From: CAYGAG01 sp964347765
GTDB taxonomy: Archaea > Thermoproteota > Bathyarchaeia > Bathyarchaeales > Bathycorpusculaceae
NCBI GenBank assembly: GCA_964347765.1
Contig: CAYGAG010000004.1
Location: 1 to 64,000, forward strand
Direction: 5' to 3'
DNA: 64,000 bases
Of this stretch, positions 52,131-60,813 are shown piece by piece (position 1 is the stretch's first letter; the number at the start of each line of letters is the position of its first letter). Below the pieces are notes generated by a model that saw nothing but the letters and a program-made list of their open reading frames with translations, had not been told where the DNA came from and did not search any database. Made by a program: the position numbers and the translations under genes.

Positions 52131-52910
52131 TTGTCCAGAACCAAGCCCTTCGTCATTCTATCCAACCCGGAGATCGCAGAAGTCAGGAAAGAGTTCAGAA
52201 GCGCAATATCCCAACACAAGACTATACTGGTTGTCGGCAATTGCTGGGTGCACTATCGTGGAAGGGCAAATTCAAAGCTGGAGCCAGGAGAACGCATCCT
52301 GATGATTAAAGAGGACGGTTCCCTACTCATTCATCGACCAGTCGGCTACGACCCCGTTAACTGGCAGCCACCAGGCTGCGTCTTTCACATCCAGATTACA
52401 GGAGGCCTGCTAAAGGTTCACGCAGTCAGGCAGAAGCCTGCTGAATCAGTCAAAGTGTTCTTCGACAAGGTTCACATGTTCTCGGCTTGGAGCCTTGAAG
52501 ATTCTGGGGAATTCTCTTTATATGCAAGTGAAGAAGACATGCAGAAAGCGATCTTAATGAGACCAGACTTTTTAGAAGAAGGATTCGAGCCTATAAGCTA
52601 CGAAAAGAAGGTGGAACCCGGCTTTGTTGACGTGTACGGCACAGACAGGGATGGCAACTTGGTGGTTGTGGAGATCAAGCGCAAGACAGCTACAAGCGAA
52701 GCCGTTCTTCAGCTAGCGAAATATGTGGAAGCAATCAAAAGCAGGGCAAACCGTCAAGTACGAGGTATCCTTGTTGCTCCAAACATCGCAAAAGGCGTTC
52801 AGACACTATTAGCATCACTTGGACTGGAGTTCAAAGCACTTGACCCAAAAAAATGCGCAAGTATACTGGAGAGAGGTAAGGCAGCAAAACTGGAAACTTT
52901 CTTCGTCTAA
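52131..52910 (+). CDS. nucS: Endonuclease NucS (EndoMS)
   Basis: This 259-residue protein has an N-terminal beta domain (TILVVGNCWVHYRGRANSKL) that binds DNA ends. A C-terminal RecB-like nuclease domain holds PGFVDVYGTDRDGNLVVVEI with KRK, giving the D, E-x-K catalytic set near residues 165-180. It cuts mismatched or branched DNA and stands in for MutS/MutL in many archaea. The TTG start has GGTGA six bases upstream. The C-terminal end LETFFV is a plausible PCNA-binding tail. Confidence 0.93.
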   Translation: MSRTKPFVILSNPEIAEVRKEFRSAISQHKTILVVGNCWVHYRGRANSKLEPGERILMIKEDGSLLIHRPVGYDPVNWQPPGCVFHIQITGGLLKVHAVRQKPAESVKVFFDKVHMFSAWSLEDSGEFSLYASEEDMQKAILMRPDFLEEGFEPISYEKKVEPGFVDVYGTDRDGNLVVVEIKRKTATSEAVLQLAKYVEAIKSRANRQVRGILVAPNIAKGVQTLLASLGLEFKALDPKKCASILERGKAAKLETFFV

Positions 52911-52972
52911 TCACAAAATGTCAAGATTTCGTGGTCTCGTACGCTACGTTCGGTCCGTAGGACGCGATTGAG

Positions 52973-53143
52973 ATGATTGGTGAAGGACTGGACGCTGAGA
53001 TCAGGCATTATGTCGATCGCTGCATGTTCTGTGCACAGTGTGCAGAGATCTGTCCGACGAACACAATAAGAATGAGCAAAGAATACCAACTGTCAGGATT
53101 TGACCGTTCTGAGATGGTTCATGAATACAAGAAAGGCCGCTAG
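52973..53143 (+). CDS. Short single-cluster ferredoxin, probably a truncated NuoI/EchF-like protein
   Basis: This 56-residue frame reads MIGEGLDAEIRHYVDRCMFC, then AQCAEICPTNTIRMSKEYQL, then SGFDRSEMVHEYKKGR. It has one 4Fe-4S motif (CxxCxxCxxxCP) and the tail of NuoI/EchF/MbhN-type ferredoxins, which normally carry two motifs and an N-terminal half. A TAG stands in frame five codons before the ATG, so no longer form exists. No complex I or hydrogenase genes are near. It may be a relic or a genuine mini-ferredoxin. Confidence 0.65.
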   Translation: MIGEGLDAEIRHYVDRCMFCAQCAEICPTNTIRMSKEYQLSGFDRSEMVHEYKKGR

Positions 53144-53271
53144 GGAAATGTGTCTTACAAGTTGACATCAAAGCCACCTTTCCAGCATTCGCGGAAACCC
53201 AAGAAAAATGATCTGAGAACCGTCTAAGGTTTTGATTCAATTAAAACATTTATCTGCTACAATCCAGTAGA

Positions 53272-53517
53272 ATGGTCGGCGTCTTTCCTATGAGTCGTAC
53301 CAAGAAGATCCTCATGGCCTCAATCGGGATAATTCAATCAGTGATCGCCACGTTTCTTTTTGCCTTTGCATGCAGTCTCTATTTCGACTTGTTCGGCGTC
53401 CAAGGCTGGCCGCAAGTCTCGTTGGAGACTCTTCATTCCAATTTATTGATCTTGCTAGTTCTCGGATTTTTATCTATTACAAGCGGATTGTTTCTTGTTC
53501 ATGAATCAATAGAGTAA
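53272..53517 (+). CDS. Small two-helix membrane protein
   Basis: In this 81-residue protein, a basic start (SRTKKIL) is followed by ASIGIIQSVIATFLFAFACS and then LLILLVLGFLSITSGLFLV. A TATA-like CATTTATCTG about 30 bases before the first ATG would give a leaderless mRNA; the ATG six codons later is an alternative. The ending ITSGLFLVHES resembles two other small proteins at 57.0 and 60.5 kb. It precedes the permease gene by 20 bases. Confidence 0.55.
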   Translation: MVGVFPMSRTKKILMASIGIIQSVIATFLFAFACSLYFDLFGVQGWPQVSLETLHSNLLILLVLGFLSITSGLFLVHESIE

Positions 53518-53537
53518 CAACTTGAAGGAGCTAAAGG

Positions 53538-55037
53538 TTGACGACAGAAAGGAAGTTCGGTCTGCTCAATACGATATTGATAGGGTTGAGCGGAGCCATA
53601 GGGTTTGAAGTCTTCGCTTTGTTCGACTATCCTTACCATGACCTGTCTGGACATAGAATAGTTCTGGCTCTCTTGTTGGCTGGGCTGATCAATCTGCTGA
53701 TCATGCTTAGCTATTCAGAACTGAGCGCAGCCATGCCCACAGTGGGAGGTGAATACACGTACATAAAAAAAGCTTTTAGCGGATACTTATCCTTCATGTC
53801 AGGCTGTTTCCGATGGCTTGCCAGCATCTTCGTAGCCTCACTTGCTGCACTGTTTCTTACTTACCAGCTTGCATATCTCTTCTCGTTCGTTTCTATGGAG
53901 ATCGAAACTCTCATTCTGGGCGGGATCCCGTTGATCGCTCCTGTTGTTATAATGTTCTTCACGGTCTTGGATATCAGGGGCAGGAAACAGGTAGGAAGTG
54001 TTTTGGTCGTCTTGTTCCTAGCGATCTTTGCGATTTTCATCAGCAGCGGCATACTTCATGGGCTGACTCCTTTGGAGATTTCTCCTCAAAACATTGCTGA
54101 GGATGTGCCCAAGGATTTTGCGGCTGCAGTCTACGTTTTTCCAATGTTCTTCGGTGTTAGAGCTTTGGTGGCCAGTGCTACCATGGTAAGACGCCCAGAG
54201 AGAAACGTTCCTAGAGGGATACTCTTGTCTTCGTTGATAATTATACCGTTGTACATAGGTCTCGCTTGCGTAGCTGCTGGAGTGGTTTCCCCTGAAGAGG
54301 TGTCTGAATCTTCACCTTTTCTTCGTCTAGCGGCGCAGAAAATTATGGGACCGGCAGGCGGGCTGTTGATGTCATTCGCAGGGATTGCGGCAGGCTCCTC
54401 TGCCTTGAGTACGTCGATATCAGTCCAGTCAAGCATTGCACAGGGGATGAGTAGAGATGGCTATTTACCTAGAACTCTGCTTTCGAAACATCCGCGGTTT
54501 GGGACTCCCTACGTAGCCCTTATTGTTGGGGCACTTTTCATGGTTCTCTTCAGTTCTACCGGCGTTGTAGCGTTCTTAGCATATGCGGGGAGCTTTAGTT
54601 CTCTTCTGGTCTTTGCCTTCGTCAATCTTTCTCTCCTAAAACTCAGAAATGAAAAGCCTCACATGGACAGACGTTTCAAGACTCCTCTGTACCCTTTGAC
54701 TCCCATCTCGGGATTCATAACGTCGATAGTTCTCCTGGTTTTTCCGCTTTACTTAGGGGACGTTCATGCCGTAGATGCGTTGGTCTCTGGACTTGGAGTT
54801 ACAGCATTGGCACTGATCACGTATTATCTTCGGATGCTCGGTCTTTGTCGTGTTCGAATAGCAGTGGGCGGAATAAGTCTGGCTGTAGGCGCACTATTGA
54901 CACTGCTTGCTTCGTTGGCTGAAGCTGATATTGTCTCATCCATCTTACCGTATTTCCCAAGCTACGTTGTACTTCTTATCAGCCTATTCTTCATAATATC
55001 GGGAATCCTAAACGTCTTTCAATCCGATCCAGACTGA
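53538..55037 (+). CDS. APC-family amino-acid permease
   Basis: This 499-residue protein has about 12-14 membrane helices. TILIGLSGAIGFEVFALFDY at the start matches the unwound first helix (GxG type) of APC transporters, MPTVGGEYTYIKKAF near residue 65 is the family hallmark, and SMSRDGYLPRTL-like sequence (QGMSRDGYLPRTLLSKHPRF) near residue 300 is another. It should import an amino acid with a cation. The TTG start follows GAAGGAG by eight bases. Confidence 0.88.
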   Translation: MTTERKFGLLNTILIGLSGAIGFEVFALFDYPYHDLSGHRIVLALLLAGLINLLIMLSYSELSAAMPTVGGEYTYIKKAFSGYLSFMSGCFRWLASIFVASLAALFLTYQLAYLFSFVSMEIETLILGGIPLIAPVVIMFFTVLDIRGRKQVGSVLVVLFLAIFAIFISSGILHGLTPLEISPQNIAEDVPKDFAAAVYVFPMFFGVRALVASATMVRRPERNVPRGILLSSLIIIPLYIGLACVAAGVVSPEEVSESSPFLRLAAQKIMGPAGGLLMSFAGIAAGSSALSTSISVQSSIAQGMSRDGYLPRTLLSKHPRFGTPYVALIVGALFMVLFSSTGVVAFLAYAGSFSSLLVFAFVNLSLLKLRNEKPHMDRRFKTPLYPLTPISGFITSIVLLVFPLYLGDVHAVDALVSGLGVTALALITYYLRMLGLCRVRIAVGGISLAVGALLTLLASLAEADIVSSILPYFPSYVVLLISLFFIISGILNVFQSDPD

Positions 55038-55220
55038 GAAACATCTTGGTCTGAGATTTTAGAAGTGATAAAGTGTGGTTGTGTTGCTATTCGTTGCTGC
55101 AGGCTTCTAGAGCTGAACGTATGGATCGAGTTCGATCCTTCTGGAACGCTTCACACCATTTCACGAGATATGAAGTGACAACAGTTCGCGCCCAATTGGT
55201 GTCATCTTTCTGTGATGGAT

Positions 55221-56828
55221 TTAAGGCAGTTCTTGGATCAAAGACTCATATTCTTTTTCTGACAGCCAGCCTTCTTCTTTGAGGTTCTCTAATCCGATTC
55301 TGATAGATCCAAGTGAATCCTTTGATAGTGTGTTGGCTCGGGAACAGGCTTCGTTCATCTCTCGATTGAAGACAACAGTTCGATTCATTAGTGAAGGGAA
55401 TTTGTTCAAAAATGAGGTCATCTCTTGTGATCGTGATTGAAGCAATTGTTTGACTTTAGGTTTGCGTAAGGCTCCTTTGAGTTTTACCGATAGCCCTATG
55501 GTATTTACCATTGAGGGAGCGAAAGTTGCATAGCGTGTGCCCGAGCTGGACTGGAAAGCGGCCAAATAAAATGGTATATAGATCAGTATTGGTCCGTCTC
55601 GAAATCTTCTGATGCCAAGCTCGTTGAACTCGTTTAGGGTCTTCTCTCGATTCTTGGCCAACTTGTCCATCTTAGAGATCATGTTGGAGGTTAGTTCCTC
55701 GAGCTTCTCCATCTCGTCTTCATATATCTGTATTTTGGCGTCTCTTGAAGACTCGACTTCCATCAGGTCTTTCCTGACTTCCTTAATCTTGGCGTCGCGT
55801 TCAGACTTCAATTCGAAGATCTTGCGGTTTTTCTCGTCCTTGACATCTTCTATCTTCTTGTTGACTTGTTTCAGTTCAGCGTTGATTTCGGAGAGTTGTG
55901 ATTTCAAGTCGTCTTTCTTCTCTCTCCATCGTTGCTCGCTTCCACGATCTTTGTTGATAGCGGAGGTCTTGATTTCTGCTTCACTTTGTTCAACTTCTCG
56001 AATCAGCTGGTTTTCGGTCTTTTCAAGCTTTATCTTTTCTTGTTGCAGAATCACCAATTCGTCTTCAGCATCTCTGGAATATTCTGTCACTTGTTCGCCG
56101 TATTCTTCACGAATTTCATCCATCAATTTTGAGATAGAAGAATCTTGCTCCTCGATCTGCTGTTTGAATTCTTCCCTAGTTTTTCTTATCTCGTTGCGGA
56201 TCAGCTTCAGAAAGCTTTGGGTCGTTTCTTCTAGAACTCTCATAGTGGAGTAGAGGACGTCAACATCTTTGGTAAGTTTGGATTTCTGATCTTGAAGTTC
56301 CTCCATTGTGCTGATGATTGAGGATTCATCAATTGTAGGTGAAATAGTCACGACGTTGGGTGGTGATTCCTTCTTGGGTTTGGCTTCTGTTAGATATGAC
56401 TTCAGGTCGCCTAGAATTTCGTGATCGGTCATGAGACCGCTTATTGTTTCGGTCTTCTGGCTACTTGGAATGTTGAAGTAATTGAGATTGTCTGAGAGAA
56501 ATGTGGTGTAGGCCTGACGCGTTTTAGAGGTTTTCTTCATGTTGTCGAGGAAACCTTGTATATCAGGGAGCCTGTGGTATGAAAATTTCTGTGAGGTTGT
56601 GCTTAATCCGTCGAAAAAGAAGTTGACCTTGCCGAGACTCGTGAGCCAAAAGGGGTAGAAGACCTCTGTGATGAAAGCCAACGTTTCTATAGATTGCTTC
56701 AAGAGGACTCCACGACCCTTTGCCCTTTCAAGCTCAGCTAGACAGAAGATTGCAGCTCTCTCACTTTCTTTGGTGAAGGGTTCCTTGCGATCCTTAGACG
56801 GGCTAGAGAAGGGAAGGAAATACTTCAA
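55221..56828 (-). CDS. Large coiled-coil protein of unknown function
   Basis: In this 535-residue protein, residues about 1-140 are a mixed helical domain (FCLAELERAKGRGVLLKQSI). Residues 170-400 form a long coiled coil, with repeated SERDAKIKEVRKDLMEVESS and SSRDAKIQIYEDEMEKLEEL. The C-terminal domain contains DGPILIYIPFYLAAFQSSSG and RYATFAPSM, which looks globular and conserved. No membrane helix is clear. It may be a cytoskeletal or signalling scaffold; no known name applies. Confidence 0.75.
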   Translation of the reverse strand: MKYFLPFSSPSKDRKEPFTKESERAAIFCLAELERAKGRGVLLKQSIETLAFITEVFYPFWLTSLGKVNFFFDGLSTTSQKFSYHRLPDIQGFLDNMKKTSKTRQAYTTFLSDNLNYFNIPSSQKTETISGLMTDHEILGDLKSYLTEAKPKKESPPNVVTISPTIDESSIISTMEELQDQKSKLTKDVDVLYSTMRVLEETTQSFLKLIRNEIRKTREEFKQQIEEQDSSISKLMDEIREEYGEQVTEYSRDAEDELVILQQEKIKLEKTENQLIREVEQSEAEIKTSAINKDRGSEQRWREKKDDLKSQLSEINAELKQVNKKIEDVKDEKNRKIFELKSERDAKIKEVRKDLMEVESSRDAKIQIYEDEMEKLEELTSNMISKMDKLAKNREKTLNEFNELGIRRFRDGPILIYIPFYLAAFQSSSGTRYATFAPSMVNTIGLSVKLKGALRKPKVKQLLQSRSQEMTSFLNKFPSLMNRTVVFNREMNEACSRANTLSKDSLGSIRIGLENLKEEGWLSEKEYESLIQELP

Positions 56829-57021
56829 AATATTCTGATCCGTCCGAGTAGCCCCCTTTACACCGTATCATTTTACATTTGGGACTAAGGTTGATTTATA
56901 ACTTGCGAAATAGCATACGAGATCCAGTATCCTGCCAAGGTCGCGTTTCGGCGTATCTTTGGCAAAGTTTAACAGTGTAGTCGTCGCTTTCATAGACAAG
57001 CAACGTGCGCAGGTATAGTGT

Positions 57022-57351
57022 ATGACTGAGAAGAAAGAAGAAATCGTTGTACCAGGCCCAAGCAAACCTGTTACTCATCCTGAGAAAGAGGCTCAGAAGA
57101 AGGCGGAGAAAGCCCTTGAGGAAGAACGATTCAATGTACTTCAAGTCTCATGTAAAATCGGCACATCTTTCAGCGCTTCACTGTTGGTAGCGGGAACCTT
57201 ACTTTCCATTCTTCTCTTATACGCTTTCTTGACAGGGCAGATCGATAGGATAATACTGTCGAGTGAATATGCTCTCCCAAGCCTATTAGTCTGGGTCTTT
57301 GTAGGTCTAACTAACGTCTTAGGCGGCTTTTTGTTAATGGGAAGTAGATAA
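57022..57351 (+). CDS. Small two-helix membrane protein with charged N-terminus
   Basis: In this 109-residue protein, the first 50 residues are charged (EKEAQKKAEKALEEERF). Then come two membrane helices, SASLLVAGTLLSILLLYAFL and LLVWVFVGLTNVLGGFLLMG. The ending GLTNVLGGFLLMGSR is close to GVLDIFGGILLLRSR of the small gene at 60.5 kb, so they belong to one family. A dockerin relic follows after seven bases. Confidence 0.65.
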   Translation: MTEKKEEIVVPGPSKPVTHPEKEAQKKAEKALEEERFNVLQVSCKIGTSFSASLLVAGTLLSILLLYAFLTGQIDRIILSSEYALPSLLVWVFVGLTNVLGGFLLMGSR

Positions 57352-57358
57352 TCCGAGA

Positions 57359-57448
57359 GCGTACGGGTACGACATCTATAAAAACGGAAAGATCGACTTG
57401 CGAGACATACAGGCAGTGGCGAGACGCTTTGGAGAAACCGAAGAATAA
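57359..57448 (+). pseudogene. Dockerin-repeat relic
   Basis: A 29-codon frame without a start reads AYGYDIYKNGKIDLRDIQAV, then ARRFGETEE and TAA. This is the second half of a dockerin domain with its calcium-loop pattern, close to NPDADIYRDGTVDMIDIGFT of the intact secreted protein. Nothing upstream encodes the rest, so it is the tail of a lost gene. Confidence 0.7.
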
Positions 57449-57478
57449 TAACGCTTTGGAAAGGCCAGTTTCCATTCA

Positions 57479-58372
57479 CTAAGCATGTCCGCCGGCATCA
57501 TCCAGTCTCTTCGCTTCCTCCAATGCCTTTATTGCAACTTCAATCATGTCATCACTTGGCTCTCTAGTTGTTAGCCGCTGAAATGCGAGACCCGGTATTG
57601 TCAGAATCTTCATGACTATGGAGCCCCTATACCTGCCACTGAGTTTCAGAAGCTCGTAAGATATGGCTCCAATCACCGGGATTAGGAGCAGTCTGTATGC
57701 AAGCCTTGCAACAAACCCCGGATTCGACATTATGGAGAAGAACACGATGCTTACGAGTAAGACAATGAAGATGAATGAGGTCCCACATCTAGGATGCAGT
57801 CTCGAGAATTTCTTCACGTTCGGAACATTCAATGTTACGTCAGCCTCATATGCGTTTATTGTCTTGTGCTCTGCCCCATGATACTGCAATACTCTTTTGA
57901 ACTCACTCCACATGGCTATCAAAGTTAGGTAAAGAAGAAACATTGAAAGACGTACTACTGCTTCAACGATGTTAAAAACCAATCCTTTCAGATTTAGCAA
58001 TTGAGTTAGAAGTAAAGGCGCAACAATGAAGAAGGAAGCGAACAGCACCGCCGTGACGACTGCTACTGCAAACTCTTTATTAGTAAATTCTTCCTCTTCA
58101 CCCAGAACTGTATTCGCAGAGAAATAGATTCCTTTGAGACCAAAATAGAAGGTTTCAAACAATGCGATGATGCCTCTTAGAAACGGTAATCCAAGAATCC
58201 TGTATCTCTTAGTCAGAGAATCTATCTTCTCGGTTGAAGTCGATATCTCGCTGTTCGGTTCTCTGACACACATCACCAAATGGTTGCGAGAACGCATCAT
58301 CACACCTTCTATCAGGGCTTGTCCACCAAATGCTAGAGAATCTTCCTTTCTTTCTTGAGCGAACAACTTCAT
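57479..58372 (-). CDS. DUF1385 (YqhQ-like) membrane protein
   Basis: This 297-residue protein starts with FGGQALIEGVMMRSRNHLVM, the hallmark of DUF1385. Four to five helices follow, including FAVAVVTAVLFASFFIVAP and FIFIVLLVSIVFFSIMSN. The conserved YHGAEHKTINAYE, with HPRCGTSF after it, could bind metal. Bacterial relatives are called YqhQ; the role is unknown, with metal-dependent membrane enzyme a possibility. Confidence 0.88.
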   Translation of the reverse strand: MKLFAQERKEDSLAFGGQALIEGVMMRSRNHLVMCVREPNSEISTSTEKIDSLTKRYRILGLPFLRGIIALFETFYFGLKGIYFSANTVLGEEEEFTNKEFAVAVVTAVLFASFFIVAPLLLTQLLNLKGLVFNIVEAVVRLSMFLLYLTLIAMWSEFKRVLQYHGAEHKTINAYEADVTLNVPNVKKFSRLHPRCGTSFIFIVLLVSIVFFSIMSNPGFVARLAYRLLLIPVIGAISYELLKLSGRYRGSIVMKILTIPGLAFQRLTTREPSDDMIEVAIKALEEAKRLDDAGGHA

Positions 58373-58411
58373 ACCTCAGAAGAAAAATGCTGATCTTATA
58401 TTCTTTTGCGA

Positions 58412-58513
58412 TCATGACGGATCTTCTCCAAGTGGAACCTTGTGCGATACCGGCTCGTCTCCACCTGAAAGGACATTGACCAGTACCGCACAGGCCTTGA
58501 CTTCTATCTGCAA
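58412..58513 (-). CDS. Possible 33-residue fragment between HAD and DUF1385 genes
   Basis: This short frame from TTG starts ten bases after the HAD stop and reads MQIEVKACAVLVNVLSGGDE, then PVSHKVPLGEDPS. The strand-turn-helix look recalls the first half of MoaD/ThiS-type ubiquitin-like proteins, but it ends before any C-terminal Gly-Gly. A broken small gene or chance are both possible. Confidence 0.25.
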   Translation of the reverse strand: MQIEVKACAVLVNVLSGGDEPVSHKVPLGEDPS

Positions 58514-58523
58514 GAGATGCTTG

Positions 58524-59234
58524 TCAATTCATGTAGGCAAAGATTTCCTGAAGGCTTGTGATAGTTCTCAACTCATCTACCTCGTTGGTATTGACTCGTC
58601 TTCTTCGTATCAGTATGGCTTTCATGCCTACATTCTCTGCTCCTCTGTAATCCGCGTCTATGACATCTCCTACAAACAGAGCTTCTTGTGACTTAACGCC
58701 TAAGCTTTTGAGAGCGTATCTGAAAACAGCAGGATGCGGTTTCTCTCTCCCTATTGTGTTTGCGCCGACTATGACCTCGAACAGTTCTCGCTTAAGACCT
58801 GACCTCTCCAATATTGCATGTATGTCTTCTTCATATCCTGTTGAAACGAGTCCAGTTTTCAAACCAGTCTGCTTCAGTTTGTGTATGGTCTCATGAGCAT
58901 CAGGATAAGCCTCGCATTCAGTGTGATCATACCATTTTGCCTGGATCATTTCAGCAAGCCTTTCGTTTTCAGGAACATCAAGATTCTTCAAGACGAACGA
59001 GTTCCACTTGCTCCAATACTCTTCATAGGGAAGTTTGCCATACATGGAACGGTATCCGAGATTTTTAAAATCGAGTTCAGTCTTCACAATTGCCGGTTTG
59101 ATTTCTTCAAGGGACTTGGTAATCCCCAGCGAAGACAGCACTCTGTGAAACACTACCTCAGTAACCCATACTTTCACTAAGGTGTTTCCGAGATCGAACA
59201 GGACTGCCTTAATCTTCAGATGGCGCACATCCAT
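58524..59234 (-). CDS. HAD-superfamily hydrolase
   Basis: In this 236-residue protein, motif I is KAVLFDLGNTLVKV near residue 9 with the first aspartate present; the second position is Asn (DLGNT), as in several phosphatase branches. Motif II TGLVSTGYEEDI near residue 133, lysine in REKPHPAVFRYAL near residue 173 and motif IV LFVGDVIDADYRGAENVGMK near residue 198 follow. The cap is helical. A small phosphorylated metabolite is the likely substrate. Confidence 0.85.
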   Translation of the reverse strand: MDVRHLKIKAVLFDLGNTLVKVWVTEVVFHRVLSSLGITKSLEEIKPAIVKTELDFKNLGYRSMYGKLPYEEYWSKWNSFVLKNLDVPENERLAEMIQAKWYDHTECEAYPDAHETIHKLKQTGLKTGLVSTGYEEDIHAILERSGLKRELFEVIVGANTIGREKPHPAVFRYALKSLGVKSQEALFVGDVIDADYRGAENVGMKAILIRRRRVNTNEVDELRTITSLQEIFAYMN

Positions 59235-59327
59235 AACTAGAGAGCATAACCGCCATGTAGAATAAAACGCTTGTGAAGTTATGCTTGATGCGAACCTGTG
59301 CTCAGTGATATTTCATACGTTGCTACC

Positions 59328-59867
59328 TTAAGCTTCAATCCGTTCTAGAACTTTGAGTACTCCGGCTTCTTCAGCCCTTCCTTTGAGGTATTCTCTGTCC
59401 AGTTTGCCTTTTTGGAGGGTTAGCACACTCTTCACATCTTGTTCGTCGGTTGCTCCGCGATCAGGTCTGGCCAGCTTGTTTATGATTAGATCCTCTGGGG
59501 AAATTATCCATGCTTCAACTTCAGGACTTAGTTTGGCCTTTCTTCTTCTTTTCAAAGTCTCACTGTCGAAGGTGATTCCATCCGGTCTTAACCATAGTTC
59601 AATCTCCACCTTCTCCTTTGTATCCAAGATGACAAAGACAGGGTTCAAGAATGAGGAGACAGCTGGCTTGAAGCTGATTGATCTTAACCATCTGCATAGA
59701 CTTCTGAACTCTTCTACTGTCTCTATCCGTACGGCTAAGTCAAGATCAACGGTTGTTCTGATCCTTCCGTAAAATGGTAAGGCGTAGCCTCCTATAATCA
59801 TGTTTGGAATGTTCTTTTCTTCAAGTAGACTGAGAAGTCTCTGAAGAGATCTTAATATTGCGGGCAA
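59328..59867 (-). CDS. Nucleotidyltransferase-fold protein paired with an HTH gene
   Basis: This 179-residue protein carries NMIIGGYALPFYGRIRTTVD followed by LDLAVR around residue 23: the GG-x-A, G-R-x-T and D-x-D pattern of AbiEii/DUF6036-type nucleotidyltransferases. EIELWLRPDG then LKRRRKAKLS gives the third acidic position. The TTG start lies inside the preceding helix-turn-helix gene, with a 47-base overlap. In AbiE-type systems such an enzyme is the toxin and an HTH protein the antitoxin; that role is inferred from layout only. Confidence 0.75.
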   Translation of the reverse strand: MPAILRSLQRLLSLLEEKNIPNMIIGGYALPFYGRIRTTVDLDLAVRIETVEEFRSLCRWLRSISFKPAVSSFLNPVFVILDTKEKVEIELWLRPDGITFDSETLKRRRKAKLSPEVEAWIISPEDLIINKLARPDRGATDEQDVKSVLTLQKGKLDREYLKGRAEEAGVLKVLERIEA

Positions 59868-60240
59868 TCGCGTTCAACTCCATAAAGAGGTCGAATGGTG
59901 AATGACCATTTTCAATGAGTCGCTTAGCATACAATGCATCTTCTACAGCATGTTCCAGATCTTCCTTTCCAGCTCTCAGCGGTTTCGTCATTAGTCGCCT
60001 GTGAGTTTTTATGAAGTCCAAGCCCAAAGGCGTGCATGCCATCTTCTTCTTAGGTCTGCCCCGTTTGGAATGGCGTGCGCCATCACTCTGCACCTCCATG
60101 ATGAGGCCTTCATCTTCCATCTTTTTTATCAGGCTGATGACGTGTGAAGGAGCCCACCTCAATTCTTCGGCCATCTCTCTGACACCTCGTCCTACTGGTG
60201 TAATAGCTTCAAGTATCCGTGCCCTCTGATCTGTGGACAT
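59821..60240 (-). CDS. Winged-helix regulator, possible antitoxin partner
   Basis: In this 139-residue protein, residues about 5-75 form a winged helix: RARILEAITPVGRGVREMAE, then RWAPSHVISLIKKMEDEGLI, and a wing with HSKRGRPKKKMACTPLGLDF. The C-terminal half is helical (LEHAVEDALYAKRLIENGHS). It overlaps the nucleotidyltransferase by 47 bases, which ties their translation together. It may repress its own promoter. Confidence 0.75.
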   Translation of the reverse strand: MSTDQRARILEAITPVGRGVREMAEELRWAPSHVISLIKKMEDEGLIMEVQSDGARHSKRGRPKKKMACTPLGLDFIKTHRRLMTKPLRAGKEDLEHAVEDALYAKRLIENGHSPFDLFMELNAIARNIKISSETSQST

Positions 60241-60369
60241 TTTGTTTCTCCAGTAGAAACAAATTCCTAGCCAGCTATTTAAAGCCTCCGCTCAAAACCT
60301 CCTCAGGAACAACCTTTCTCGCGAGAGAGGATGGCATGAGCAGAGATTCAGATATGAGACGTGAAGTAG

Positions 60370-60486
60370 AGATCGAGCCCTGACGTAGATATGGACAACG
60401 ACGGCAAGATCAACCTCAAAGACATAGAGGGGGCGCCTAGAGCGCACGCTGAGATGTCTTTCGCAGGACTCCCTCGCGTGCGCTAG
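60370..60486 (+). pseudogene. Dockerin-repeat relic
   Basis: After an in-frame TAG a 38-codon frame without start reads SPDVDMDNDGKINLKDIEGA, then PRAHAEMSFAGLPRVR and TAG. VDMDNDGKINLKDI is a dockerin calcium loop and helix; the sequence after it has drifted from the consensus. It lies 3' of the small membrane-protein gene on the opposite strand. Confidence 0.65.
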
Positions 60487-60521
60487 TAGATGGTCAGGAG
60501 TGAGAAGCAGACGGCAGATTT

Positions 60522-60734
60522 TCATCGTGAACGGAGAAGAAGAATTCCGCCGAAAATGTCAAGAACCCCGACTGAAGCCATCAAAGCGACGAGTACGTTG
60601 TCTTCAATGAAATCCTGAATATCGATGGCCTGCGCAACGACAAGATATGTCAAAGCTAAGACTAAGAATCCCACTAAAGATAAGATTCCTCCCAAGGCGA
60701 TCTTCAATCGTTGCTTCTTAGAGAAGTAGGACAT
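60522..60734 (-). CDS. Small two-helix membrane protein
   Basis: The 70-residue product starts at the ATG at 60734, which has GGTGGT eight bases upstream; an in-frame GTG five codons earlier is less likely. Helices ALGGILSLVGFLVLALTYLV and VLVALMASVGVLDIFGGILL follow a basic start (SKKQRLK). The ending matches that of the small gene at 57.0 kb. Function unknown. Confidence 0.6.
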   Translation of the reverse strand: MSYFSKKQRLKIALGGILSLVGFLVLALTYLVVAQAIDIQDFIEDNVLVALMASVGVLDIFGGILLLRSR

Positions 60735-60813
60735 TGCACTGACCACCACTTGATATTCCAGAAGGGAAAAATAACGTTATCGCTACATCTGGGTTAAGCT
60801 TTCGCTTGTTCTT

